NCBI RefSeq assembly: GCF_003148685.1
Contig: NZ_QGGR01000004.1
Span: forward strand, 522,182-586,181
DNA length: 64,000 bases
Source of the DNA: Actinoplanes xinjiangensis
GTDB taxonomy: Bacteria; Actinomycetota; Actinomycetes; Mycobacteriales; Micromonosporaceae
Direction: 5' to 3'
Notes under the pieces: generated by a model
Told to the model about the DNA's origin: nothing
The model's input: the letters and a program-made list of their open reading frames with translations, nothing else
The model's database searches: none
Position numbers and translations under genes: made by a program
In this document: one piece after another, positions 26,135 to 34,254 of the stretch
Layout: each line of letters opens with the position of its first letter
Position numbering within the stretch: position 1 is the first letter of the stretch

Positions 26135-26664
26135 GGACCTATCCCGCCGCCGTCGCGTCCGGCCTGGCCGGGGCCGGTCTGGCGCTCTTCGGCGCGACCC
26201 GGGTCTGGGCGGTCGCGGTCGAGCAGAGGCCCGGATTGTCGGATCTTCGGACCGAACAGACCGGTGCGGAGGCACAGCCGTGGCTGATCGGGCTGGCGGT
26301 GGTCGCGCTCGCCGGGACGGGAGCGCTCCTCGCCACCCGCGGGGTGGTCCGGCGTCTGCTGGGCGCGGTGCTGGCCCTGGCCGGCGCCGGTATCGCGGTG
26401 GGCGCGGTCCTGGCCCGGGCCGGGGTCGACCCGGGCGCCGCCGGGCCGGCCGGAACGGCCTGGCCGGTCGCCTGCGCCGGCGGCGGCGCGGCGGTGCTGG
26501 TGGCGGGGGTGCTCGCCGCGCGTCACGGCCACCGGTGGTCGGCGATGTCCGCCCGGTACGAACGGCGCCCGGCCGCGCCGGTCCGGGTGGAGGCGGACGG
26601 CCCCACCGCCGGCCGGGACCTGTGGGACGCCCTGGACCGCGGCGAGGACCCGACCGCGCGCTGA
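26131..26664 (+). CDS. Trp biosynthesis-associated membrane protein
   Basis: A 177-residue protein with about four hydrophobic helices, matching the actinobacterial family (TIGR02234) found next to trpE. The motif FGATRVWAVAVEQRPGLSDL after the first helix and the cytoplasmic tail SAMSARYERRPAAP and GRDLWDALDRGEDPT are typical. Function is not established. It overlaps trpE by ATGA. Two copies of a 25-bp sequence follow its stop. Confidence 0.88.
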   Translation: MRTYPAAVASGLAGAGLALFGATRVWAVAVEQRPGLSDLRTEQTGAEAQPWLIGLAVVALAGTGALLATRGVVRRLLGAVLALAGAGIAVGAVLARAGVDPGAAGPAGTAWPVACAGGGAAVLVAGVLAARHGHRWSAMSARYERRPAAPVRVEADGPTAGRDLWDALDRGEDPTAR

Positions 26665-26736
26665 GCGCTGGTCACCGGCCCGGCCGCGGAGGAAGAGTGC
26701 CGGCGACCTGGGCGCTGGTCACCGGCCCGGCCGCGG
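26665..26736. repeat. Direct repeat after the Trp-associated membrane gene
   Basis: The 25-bp sequence beginning GCGCTGGTCACCGGCC occurs at 26665-26689 and again, exactly, at 26712-26736. A degenerate third copy may be present near 26770. It may be remains of a small duplication. Confidence 0.65.
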
Positions 26737-26777
26737 GGAGACACGCGGCGGGACCGGCGTGGTGGGCTGGGCGGTGG

Positions 26778-27047
26778 TTACCGGCGGGCGCCGGTCAGCG
26801 GCGCCGTCCGGCGGTTGCCCGCCGGGGCGCTCGCGAGCATCGCGGCGACGGCGCGGGCGGTCTCCACCCGGGCGGCGGCGCGGGCCCGGTCGGCCTGGAT
26901 GGCGTCCCAGGCGTTCTCCCGGGCGGTGCGCACGTTGTCGGAGCCGACGACGGCGCGCTGGACGCCGTTGGCGACCTCGGCGGCCACCGAGACGAGGACT
27001 CGGGACATGACGGCAAAATTCATCGGCTGGGGTGACTCAGTGGCCAT
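26778..27047 (-). CDS. Small Ala/Arg-rich helical protein, 89 residues
   Basis: Unrecognised. On the minus strand this frame has the strong third-position GC bias of real genes here, a GGAG about 10 bases before its ATG, and a TAA stop. The product is mostly alpha-helical in character (EVANGVQRAVVGSDNVRTAR, then ENAWDAIQADRARAAARVET) with amphipathic spacing and no membrane helix. It lies antisense in the gap that splits trpE and its membrane partner from trpC, so it interrupts the trp order. An alternative start is the ATG eight codons on. Confidence 0.65.
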   Translation of the reverse strand: MATESPQPMNFAVMSRVLVSVAAEVANGVQRAVVGSDNVRTARENAWDAIQADRARAAARVETARAVAAMLASAPAGNRRTAPLTGARR

Positions 27048-27371
27048 GGGGTCGACTCCGCATCATCGTCCGGCTGGCTGACGGCGTACTGGACGCCGGG
27101 ACAAGTCTGCCCGAGTCACATGATGGTGGGGTCCTATTTCCGCTCGGTGACACCCGTGTCAACGAGCGGTGGTATCCGCCGAACGGGGGAGGGGTCCCAG
27201 CACAACGGCTGGAGAGGGGTCCGCGCGGTGTGAGCGACGAGACACTCGCGACGGGCAGCCTGGCATTATGCCGCAGTCCATTCCGTGAGGCGCGCCATAC
27301 CCCCGGCACCCCGTCACCGGTCGTCACCTCCTAGCATCGGGCCGAAGACACCCGGAGAGGGGAGTCATTAC
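27048..27371. other. Intergenic region upstream of trpC
   Basis: No gene is credible here. The notable element is the palindrome at 27141-27168. I looked for a Trp-codon leader peptide and for T-box motifs and found neither. GGAGAGGGGAG just before 27370 is the trpC ribosome-binding region. Confidence 0.6.
27141..27168. promoter_or_regulatory. 28-bp palindrome upstream of trpC
   Basis: CGCTCG-g-TGACAC, then CC, then GTGTCA-a-CGAGCG: 13-base arms with one mismatched pair. It lies about 200 bases upstream of the trpC start and about 95 bases upstream of the 27047 start of the divergent 89-residue gene. It looks like a dimeric repressor operator; the regulator is unknown. Confidence 0.5.
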
Positions 27372-28238
27372 GTGACATCCGATCAGGCGGAAGCGGGCGG
27401 TGGCGGTCCCGCTCGCGGAGCGGCAAAGCAGAACGTCCTCGAGGAGATCCTCGCCGGCGTCCGCGAGGACGTGGCGGCGCGGCAGGCACAGGTGCCTCTC
27501 GAGCGGGTGCGGGAGCTCGCCGCGGCGGCCCCGCCCGCGATCGACGCGTACGCGGCGTTGCGCAAGCCCGGCGTGGCGGTGATCGCCGAAGTGAAGCGGG
27601 CGTCCCCGTCGAAGGGCGCCATCGCCGACATCCCGGACCCGGCCGAGCTGGCGGGGGAGTATGCGCAGGGCGGTGCCCGGTGCATCAGCGTCCTCACGGA
27701 GGGCCGGTGGTTCGGCGGCTCGCTGGACGATCTGGCCGCGGTTCGCGCCGCCGTCAGGATCCCGGTGCTCCGCAAGGACTTCGTGGTCTCCAGCTATCAG
27801 GTGCACGAGGCGCGCGCCCACGGCGCCGACCTGGTGCTGCTGATCGTCGCGGCCCTCGAGCAGAACGTGCTGGTCGGCCTCCTGGAGCGCATCGAGTCGC
27901 TGGGCATGACGGCCCTCGTCGAGGTGCACAACGAGGAGGAGGCGGACCGGGCGCTCGAGGCGAACGCGAAGGTCATCGGGGTGAACGCCCGTGACCTGCG
28001 GACCCTTGAGGTGGACCGGTCGGTCTTCGAGCGGATCGCGCCCGGCCTCCCGCAGACGGTCGTGAAGATCGCCGAGTCCGGCGTGCGCGGCCCGCACGAC
28101 CTGATCCGGTATGCGTCGGCGGGTGCCGACGCGGTGCTGGTGGGTGAGGGGCTGGTGACCCAGAAGTCGCCGCGTGACGCGGTGGCCGAGCTGGTCAACG
28201 CCGGCAACCACCCGGCCACGCCGAGGCCGGTGCGGTGA
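27372..28238 (+). CDS. trpC: Indole-3-glycerol phosphate synthase
   Basis: Closes the indole ring from CdRP, with loss of CO2 and water. The TIM-barrel protein is about 288 residues. Key residues lie in [15 protein letters not shown] (catalytic Lys), [20 protein letters not shown] (second Lys) and [14 protein letters not shown]. The N-terminal 20 residues ([20 protein letters not shown]) are a variable extension before the usual [16 protein letters not shown]. The GTG at 27372 is supported by a purine-rich GGGGAG upstream. GTGA overlap links it to trpB. Confidence 0.95.
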   Translation: MTSDQAEAGGGGPARGAAKQNVLEEILAGVREDVAARQAQVPLERVRELAAAAPPAIDAYAALRKPGVAVIAEVKRASPSKGAIADIPDPAELAGEYAQGGARCISVLTEGRWFGGSLDDLAAVRAAVRIPVLRKDFVVSSYQVHEARAHGADLVLLIVAALEQNVLVGLLERIESLGMTALVEVHNEEEADRALEANAKVIGVNARDLRTLEVDRSVFERIAPGLPQTVVKIAESGVRGPHDLIRYASAGADAVLVGEGLVTQKSPRDAVAELVNAGNHPATPRPVR

Positions 28239-29476
28239 GCGCGTCCAGTTTGCCGGACCTCGCCGGACACTTCGGGAGGTACGGCGGGCGGTTCGTGCCC
28301 GAGGCGCTGATCAAGGCCCTCGACGAGCTGGACGCCGCGTACCGGTCGGCGAAGCAGGACCCGGAGTTCCAGAAGACCTTCGAGGGTCTCCTGCTGAACT
28401 ACGCGGGCGTGCCGTCGCTGCTCTACCGGGCGACCCGGCTCTCCGAGGCCCTGGGTGCGGAGATCCTGCTGAAGCGGGAGGACCTCAACCACACCGGCGC
28501 CCACAAGGTGCGCAACGTGCTGGGCCAGGCGCTGCTCGCCAAGCGGATGGGCAAGCCCCGGGTGATCGCCGAGACCGGCGCCGGCCAGCACGGTGTGGCC
28601 AGCGCGACCGCGGCCGCTCTGCTCGACCTGGAGTGCGTCGTCTACATGGGCGAGACGGACACCCAGCGGCAGGCGCTCAACGTGGCGCGGATGCGGATGC
28701 TCGGCGCGACCGTGATCCCGGTGACCAACGGTTCCCGCACTCTGAAGGACGCGCTGAACGAGGCGCTGCGGGACTGGGTCTCCACCGTCGAGACCACCCA
28801 CTACCTCCTGGGGACCGCGGCCGGGCCGCACCCGTTCCCGGAGCTGGTGCGTGACTTCGTCGGCGGCATCGGTGTCGAGGCCCGGGCGCAGTGCCTGGAG
28901 CAGCTCGGCCGTCTGCCGGACGCGGTGGCCGCGTGTGTGGGCGGCGGGTCGAACGCGATCGGCATCTTCCACGCGTTCGTGCCCGACGAGGCCGTCCGGC
29001 TGTACGGCTTCGAGGCCGGCGGCGACGGCGTGGAGACCGGCCGGCACGCGGCGTCGATCACCGGCGGCTCGGTCGGCGTGCTGCACGGCAACCGCACCTA
29101 TCTGCTGCAGGACGACGACGGCCAGACGATCGAGTCGCACTCGATCTCGGCCGGCCTGGACTACCCGGGTGTCGGTCCGGAGCACGCCTGGCTGCACGAC
29201 ACCGGCCGCGCGGTCTACGAGCCGGTGACCGATGCCGAGGCGATGGCCGCGTTCCAGCTGCTGTGCCGGACCGAGGGGATCATCCCGGCGATCGAGAGCT
29301 CGCACGCCCTCGCCGGCGTCGCGAAGATCGCCCCGCGCCTGCGCGAGGAGCTGGGCCGGACGCCGACGATCGTGATCAACCTGTCCGGGCGCGGTGACAA
29401 GGACGTACACACCGCGGGCGCCTACTTCGGCATCCTCGACCAGGTCGAGACGGTCGTCCCGGGGGAGAACACGTGA
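28235..29476 (+). CDS. trpB: Tryptophan synthase beta subunit
   Basis: PLP enzyme that condenses indole with serine to give tryptophan. The 413-residue protein has the PLP lysine in [20 protein letters not shown], the phosphate loop [10 protein letters not shown], and [20 protein letters not shown]. It forms an alpha2beta2 complex with TrpA, made by the next gene. GTGA overlaps at both ends point to tight translational coupling and equal subunit supply. Confidence 0.97.
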   Translation: MSASSLPDLAGHFGRYGGRFVPEALIKALDELDAAYRSAKQDPEFQKTFEGLLLNYAGVPSLLYRATRLSEALGAEILLKREDLNHTGAHKVRNVLGQALLAKRMGKPRVIAETGAGQHGVASATAAALLDLECVVYMGETDTQRQALNVARMRMLGATVIPVTNGSRTLKDALNEALRDWVSTVETTHYLLGTAAGPHPFPELVRDFVGGIGVEARAQCLEQLGRLPDAVAACVGGGSNAIGIFHAFVPDEAVRLYGFEAGGDGVETGRHAASITGGSVGVLHGNRTYLLQDDDGQTIESHSISAGLDYPGVGPEHAWLHDTGRAVYEPVTDAEAMAAFQLLCRTEGIIPAIESSHALAGVAKIAPRLREELGRTPTIVINLSGRGDKDVHTAGAYFGILDQVETVVPGENT

Positions 29477-30270
29477 GCATCGCGGAGACGTTCGCCAAGG
29501 CGAAGGCGGAGAACCGGTCGGTGCTGGTCGGCTGCATGCCGGCCGGCTTCCCGACGGTCGACCACAGCATCGAGCAGATGATCGCGATGCACGAGGCCGG
29601 CTGCGACGTGATCGAGGTCGAGCTGCCGTACTCCGATCCGGTGATGGACGGGCCGGTGATCCAGAAGGCGAGCGACATCGCGCTGGCCAACGGCGTCCGG
29701 ACCCGGGACACCCTGAAGATCATCGACGCGGTGTCGTCGGCGGGTGCCACGGTCGTGCTGATGACCTACTGGAACCCGATCGAGAAGTACGGTGTCGACG
29801 CGTTCGCCCGTGACCTGGCCGCGGCCGGGGCGACCGGGCTGATCACACCGGACCTGATCCCGGACGAGGCGGCCGAGTGGATCGCCGCCGCGGACGCGCA
29901 CCGCATCGACCGGACGTTCCTGGTGGCACCGAGTTCCACCGACGAGCGGCTGGCGATGACCCTGGCGCATTGCCGGGGCTTCGTCTACGCGACCGCACTG
30001 ATGGGCGTCACCGGCGCCCGGACGAGTGTGTCGTCGCAGGCGCCCGAGCTGGTTCAGCGGATCCGGGCGATCGACCCGGAGATGCCGATCGGTGTGGGCC
30101 TGGGTGTCGGCAACGGCCGGCAGGCCGCCGAGGTGGCCGCGTTCGCCGACGGCGTGATCGTCGGCAGTGCACTGATCCGCTGCGTTCTGGACGCCGGTGA
30201 CCGCACCACGGCGCTGACCGATCTGCGTGCTCTCAGCGCCGAACTGGCCGAAGGCGTCCGCAAGAGGTGA
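29473..30270 (+). CDS. trpA: Tryptophan synthase alpha subunit
   Basis: Cleaves indole-3-glycerol phosphate to indole, which is channelled to TrpB. The 265-residue TIM barrel carries the catalytic Glu and Asp in [20 protein letters not shown] and the phosphate-binding [12 protein letters not shown]. Substrate loop 6 reads [18 protein letters not shown]. It is the last trp gene; a hairpin terminator follows before lgt. Confidence 0.96.
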   Translation: MSIAETFAKAKAENRSVLVGCMPAGFPTVDHSIEQMIAMHEAGCDVIEVELPYSDPVMDGPVIQKASDIALANGVRTRDTLKIIDAVSSAGATVVLMTYWNPIEKYGVDAFARDLAAAGATGLITPDLIPDEAAEWIAAADAHRIDRTFLVAPSSTDERLAMTLAHCRGFVYATALMGVTGARTSVSSQAPELVQRIRAIDPEMPIGVGLGVGNGRQAAEVAAFADGVIVGSALIRCVLDAGDRTTALTDLRALSAELAEGVRKR

Positions 30271-30273
30271 GAA

Positions 30274-30307
30274 CCAGGGTGCCGGCTGAATTCGGCCGGT
30301 GCCCTGG
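30274..30307 (+). terminator. Hairpin terminator after trpA
   Basis: CCAGGGTGCCGGC (30274-30286) pairs with GCCGGTGCCCTGG (30295-30307) over 13 bp. Two of the pairs are G-U wobbles that exist only in the plus-strand RNA, which indicates a transcript from trpA. No T-run follows. Confidence 0.65.
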
Positions 30308-30346
30308 GCATCACAGATCGACCGCGCGGCGGTAGCGTGTGCACCC

Positions 30347-31450
30347 GTGAACATCGCCGCCATCCCCAGCCCCACCGAGTCGGTGTGGCATGTGCTCGGG
30401 TTTCCGGTCCGCGCCTACGCCCTCTGCATCATCGCCGGCATGGTCGTCGCGACGCTTCTGATGGAGCAGCGGCTGCGTCATCGCGGGGCGGCGCCGTGGG
30501 TCTCGCTCGATGTGGTGGTCTGGGCGGTGCCGTTCGGCATCATCGGCGCCCGGATCTATCACGTGATCACCTCGCCGCAGGACTACTTCGGCGCCGGTGG
30601 TGACCCGGTCAAGGCGTTCTTCATCTGGGAGGGCGGCCTCGGCATCTGGGGTGCGGTCGCCGGTGGCGCGGTCGGTGCCTGGATCGCGGGCCGGCAGATC
30701 GGCATCCCGCTGAGCGTCCTGGCCGACGCGCTGGCCCCGGCGCTGCCGGTGGCGCAGGCGATCGGCCGGCTCGGCAACTGGTTCAACAACGAGCTGTACG
30801 GCAGTGTCACCACCCTGCCGTGGGGCCTCGAGGTGCACGAGATGGACTCGTCGAACCCCGGGCACGCCGTGATGATCGACGGTGAGCCGGTGACCCGTCC
30901 CGACCTCTACCACCCGGCCTTCCTCTACGAGCTGATCTGGAACCTGGGCGTCGCCGCGCTGGTCTGGCTGCTGGACCGGAAGTTCAAGTTCGGCCGTGGA
31001 CGGGCGTTCGCGCTGTACGTGATGGCCTACACGGTCGGCCGTTTCTGGATCGAGATGCTCCGCGAGGACACCGCGACCCTCTTCTTCGGGGTCCGGCTCA
31101 ACGTCTACACCTCGGTCATCGTCTTCCTGGGTGCGGCCATCTACTTCGTCGTGGTGAGGGGCCCGCGTGGCTACGTCATCCCGATCGACGCGCCGGACAC
31201 CGTGACGGAGGCGGACAGCGACGTCTCGCAGGTGGACGTGACCGCCGCCACCAAGGGCGCCGACCGCAAGGTTCCAGTCGCCTACCGCCTGGTCGACGAG
31301 GAACAGTTCCTGGAGTACCAGAGGACGGGCGTCCTGCCCGACGAGCGGCCCGAGGAGAAGGCGGAGGATCCCGAGGCCGTCCCCGCCACCGTCGGGGAGT
31401 CCGGCAAGCCGGCCGACAAACCGGCCGACAAACCCTCCGACGAGAACTGA
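30347..31450 (+). CDS. lgt: Prolipoprotein diacylglyceryl transferase
   Basis: Membrane enzyme that moves diacylglycerol from phosphatidylglycerol to the lipobox Cys of prolipoproteins. The family signature GRLGNWFNNELYG is intact, with GARIYHVI, GGLGIWGAV and HPAFLYELIWN. About seven helices span residues 10-275. The C-terminal 85 residues form an acidic, Pro- and Lys-rich tail (ending KPADKPADKPSDEN), common in actinobacterial Lgt and absent from E. coli. The GTG at 30347 follows TAGCGT (30333-30338) by 8 bases, so it is probably leaderless. Confidence 0.95.
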   Translation: MNIAAIPSPTESVWHVLGFPVRAYALCIIAGMVVATLLMEQRLRHRGAAPWVSLDVVVWAVPFGIIGARIYHVITSPQDYFGAGGDPVKAFFIWEGGLGIWGAVAGGAVGAWIAGRQIGIPLSVLADALAPALPVAQAIGRLGNWFNNELYGSVTTLPWGLEVHEMDSSNPGHAVMIDGEPVTRPDLYHPAFLYELIWNLGVAALVWLLDRKFKFGRGRAFALYVMAYTVGRFWIEMLREDTATLFFGVRLNVYTSVIVFLGAAIYFVVVRGPRGYVIPIDAPDTVTEADSDVSQVDVTAATKGADRKVPVAYRLVDEEQFLEYQRTGVLPDERPEEKAEDPEAVPATVGESGKPADKPADKPSDEN

Positions 31451-31454
31451 CCTC

Positions 31455-32642
31455 GTGCGTACGGCCGTGGTGGTGGGCGGCGGGATGGCCGGCCTGGCCA
31501 CCGCGGGCGCGCTGTCCCGTTCCGGCTGGCGGGTGACCGTCCTGGAGCGGGCCGAGCGGGTCGCCGCACCGCCGACCGCGGTGGTGCTCTGGCCCACCGG
31601 CCTCCGCGCGCTGCAATCCCTCGACCCGGACGGCGGCTGGACGGCGATCGCGTCGCCGCTGCCGGACGGCGGGGTCCGCCGCCCGGACGGTCAGTGGCTG
31701 GTCGCGCCGCGCGCCCGCTCCGGTGCCGGCCCGTCGCCGGCGGCCGCCCATCTGGAGGACGTCTACGACGCGCTGGTCGCGGGTCTCGGTGACGTGGAGA
31801 TCCGCACCGGGTTCGAGGCGACGACGATCCGGACCGGTCTGCGGACCCGGCCGACGGTCAGCGACGGGCGTACCACGATCGAGGCGGACCTGCTGGTCGG
31901 CGCGGACGGCATCGACAGCCGGGTCCGCGCCGCGGTGGCCCCCGAGGCGGTGGCGGTCGGTTCCGGCTTCGCCGCCTGGCAGGCGGTCATCCCCGGTTTC
32001 CGGGTGCCGCGGCTGGACGGCGGCCGCTGTGTCGGCGGCGAGACGCTCGGTGCCGGCTACCGGTTCGTGGCGATCCCGCTCGGTGACCACGCGGCCGGGC
32101 GGGGCGGCGTCTACTGGGTGGCCACGGCGGCCGGGGCGGCCCGTCCCGAGGCGCCCGCGACCCAGCTGGCGCTGCTGCGCAGGTGGTTCGCCGGCTGGCA
32201 CGAGCCGGTCGGTGCGCTCCTCGACGCCACCCGCCCCGAGGACCTGGTCCCGCAGGGTGTCCGCGAGTTGCGCCCGCTGCCGCGGGCCTACGGTTTTCCG
32301 GCCGGTCCGGGCGGTGTCGTCCTGGTCGGCGACGCCGCGCACGCCATGCCGCACCATCTCGGCCAGGGCGCCTGCCTGGCCTTCGAGGATGTGGCGACGC
32401 TGCGTTCGCTGGTCGCCGACGTCGAGCCCGGTCCGGCGCTGACCGCGGCGGTCGAGTCCTACAGCCGCCTGCGCCGCCCGCGCACCACCACCGTGGTCCG
32501 GCAGAACCGGCGGATGTCCGCGGTGGTCCAGGCCCGCGGGCGGCTCGCGCTCCGCGCGCGGGATGCCGCGCTCAACCACATGCGCCCGCGCATGCTGGCC
32601 CGCTCACTGGATCCCCCCGCCGACTGGACCGCACCCGAATAA
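31455..32642 (+). CDS. FAD-dependent monooxygenase
   Basis: A 395-residue class A flavoprotein monooxygenase. The FAD-binding GGGMAGLATAGALSRSGW is at the N-terminus, the DG motif is LLVGADGIDSRV near residue 155, and the GD motif is VVLVGDAAHAMPHHLGQG near residue 290. It likely hydroxylates an aromatic or related substrate with NAD(P)H and oxygen; the substrate is unknown. It begins 4 bases after lgt and is probably co-transcribed. A 63-bp hairpin-repeat cluster lies downstream. Confidence 0.9.
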   Translation: MRTAVVVGGGMAGLATAGALSRSGWRVTVLERAERVAAPPTAVVLWPTGLRALQSLDPDGGWTAIASPLPDGGVRRPDGQWLVAPRARSGAGPSPAAAHLEDVYDALVAGLGDVEIRTGFEATTIRTGLRTRPTVSDGRTTIEADLLVGADGIDSRVRAAVAPEAVAVGSGFAAWQAVIPGFRVPRLDGGRCVGGETLGAGYRFVAIPLGDHAAGRGGVYWVATAAGAARPEAPATQLALLRRWFAGWHEPVGALLDATRPEDLVPQGVRELRPLPRAYGFPAGPGGVVLVGDAAHAMPHHLGQGACLAFEDVATLRSLVADVEPGPALTAAVESYSRLRRPRTTTVVRQNRRMSAVVQARGRLALRARDAALNHMRPRMLARSLDPPADWTAPE

Positions 32643-33191
32643 TCGTTCGGCGAATGGCGTCCACGCCCGAAATCCTCCAGGCGATCCGTTCACTTCCGGC
32701 AATGCGTCAATTCAGCGCTGCATTTCTTCTTGTACGCACGAAACCGCACACAACCGCACCATTCCCGTTCCACCCGCCCCGCCCGCGACGCGCCCCCGGG
32801 CGTATCCCACGACCCGCGGCTGGCCCCCACCGCTGTCTCAGCCGCCCCGAGACAGCGGTGACGTCCAGCCGGTCGGGTGCGGCTGGCCCCCACCGCTGTC
32901 TCAGGCGCGCTGAGGCAGCGGTGACGCCCAGCCGGTCCGGTGCGGCTGGTTCCCACCGCTGTCTCAGGCGCGCTGAGACAGCGGTGAGAGCCAGCCGCGG
33001 GGGTGTGTGTTCAGAGTGCGGGACCTGGGGATGGAAGATCTCACACCGCAGTTCACCCGTACGAAAAGATCATCTGGCGTGGGTGTGGCCGTGCTCCGGG
33101 ACCTGGAGGCGTTGAGGCGGTAAGTGTCCATCGGCGATATGGTGCTTACGGCGTACCATCATGTGGGAAGTGTGAGGAATCGCTGACGCCG
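32643..33191. other. Intergenic stretch holding repeat cluster B
   Basis: This stretch between the monooxygenase and the convergent GNAT gene has no credible gene. The first 160 bases are less GC-rich than average. Repeat cluster B fills 32817-32997. The remaining 195 bases show nothing recognisable. Confidence 0.65.
32817..32997. repeat. 63-bp hairpin-repeat cluster B (3 units)
   Basis: Units start at 32817, 32880 and 32943, again exactly 63 bp apart. Outer arms CGGCTGG and CCAGCCG are invariant. Inner stems are 12-14 bp (CACCGCTGTCTCAG with CTGAGACAGCGGTG), perfect in units 1 and 3 and with one G-U wobble in unit 2. The 8-bp spacers are GTCGGGTG and GTCCGGTG, unlike those of clusters A and C. 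Confidence 0.9.
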
Positions 33192-34064
33192 CTACATCGG
33201 CGCCGAGGCGGGTTCGGCGATGCAGGCCGTGCCCACCCGCCGGAAGCCGACGCGGGTGTAGAGCCGGGCCACGTCGTCGTCGCCGGCCGAGAGGAACACC
33301 AGGCCGACCCCCTCGTTGAGCAGGCGCCCGGCGATCGTGGCGGTGAGCTGGGAGGCGTATCCGCGGCGGCGGGCCGACGGCAGTGTGGCCACCCCGACGA
33401 CCTCGGCGACGTCCCCGCAGCGCTGGCTGGTCGCGGTGGCCAGGATGCCTTCGACGGCTGACTCGGCGACCGCGGTGAGGTAGTCGCCACCGGCGAACAT
33501 CTTCCGCGCCTGCTGGAGGGCCTCGGCGGTGAGGGCGCCGCCCGCGTCCCGCTCGGCCGGCCCGGCGTTGTCGATGACCAGGGTCTTCTCGGCCACTTCG
33601 AACGGCGGCTGGTAGGCGGGTGCGGCGAACCCGAGCCGGGCCACGGTGCGGGAGTGGCGCAGGTCGTCGGCGAACGTGTCGGCGGCCGGGTCCAGGTAGC
33701 GGATGGCCGCGTCGCGCAGCGGCAGGTCCGGGACGAGGGCCGCCGGATCGAGCACCAGCAGCGGGGCGAGCAGCACGTCGAGACCCGCCGACCGGGCCAC
33801 GGCCAACAGGTCGGGGGTGGTCTCGTGCACCCACTCGAAGGTCTCCGGCAGCCCGAGTTCGCGCTGGCGGGCCCGGGTGTCGAGGATGTCGGCGGCGGAG
33901 GGGGTGTGCGAACCCGGTCTCGGGCGGGCATAGTAGGGCCAGCCCTCTCCCTCGCGGATGAAGAGAACGAGAGACCCGATCTCTTCGGATCGCGTCCAGG
34001 GTCGGGGCAAAGCGTCGTAGAACCGCTCGAGCCGGTCGAAGAGGTCGGAATCCGCTGGCGCCAT
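33192..34064 (-). CDS. GNAT-family acetyltransferase
   Basis: A 290-residue protein. The C-terminal 100 residues form a GNAT domain with the acetyl-CoA loop VATLPSARRRGYASQLTATI and LYTRVGFRRVGTACI at the end. The N-terminal 180 residues (WPYYARPRPGSHTPSAADIL, then RQRELGLPETFEWVHE) are conserved in actinobacterial relatives I recall but have no known role. Substrate is unknown. The ATG follows TAGTCT (34071-34076, minus strand) by 6 bases, indicating a leaderless transcript. It is divergent from gltB. Confidence 0.87.
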   Translation of the reverse strand: MAPADSDLFDRLERFYDALPRPWTRSEEIGSLVLFIREGEGWPYYARPRPGSHTPSAADILDTRARQRELGLPETFEWVHETTPDLLAVARSAGLDVLLAPLLVLDPAALVPDLPLRDAAIRYLDPAADTFADDLRHSRTVARLGFAAPAYQPPFEVAEKTLVIDNAGPAERDAGGALTAEALQQARKMFAGGDYLTAVAESAVEGILATATSQRCGDVAEVVGVATLPSARRRGYASQLTATIAGRLLNEGVGLVFLSAGDDDVARLYTRVGFRRVGTACIAEPASAPM

Positions 34065-34180
34065 CGCGCGAGACTACCGGTCCGCGCCCCGGCTGTGCTA
34101 TTCAGTTCGTCCGCAGTTCGATGCGTGATCGCACCAGGTGTGATCAATCCGCATCTGGCGGAGATCAGTGGCTCTTAACG

Positions 34181-34186
34181 TAGACT
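34181..34186 (+). promoter_or_regulatory. -10 element of gltBD
   Basis: TAGACT lies about 70 bases before the preferred gltB start and downstream of an in-frame ATG at 34168, so that ATG would not be in the transcript. This supports the GTG at 34255. Confidence 0.45.
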
Positions 34187-34254
34187 CAAGAGACTTTGCA
34201 GGGCCGACGTCGTCCCGACCTCAGAATGAAACACCAGTGACGACAGGAGGCCCG

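Noticed and set aside
27048..27371. Trp leader peptide, attenuator or T-box before trpC
   Set aside because: No short frame with clustered Trp codons and no T-box sequence or mutually exclusive hairpins could be found by eye.
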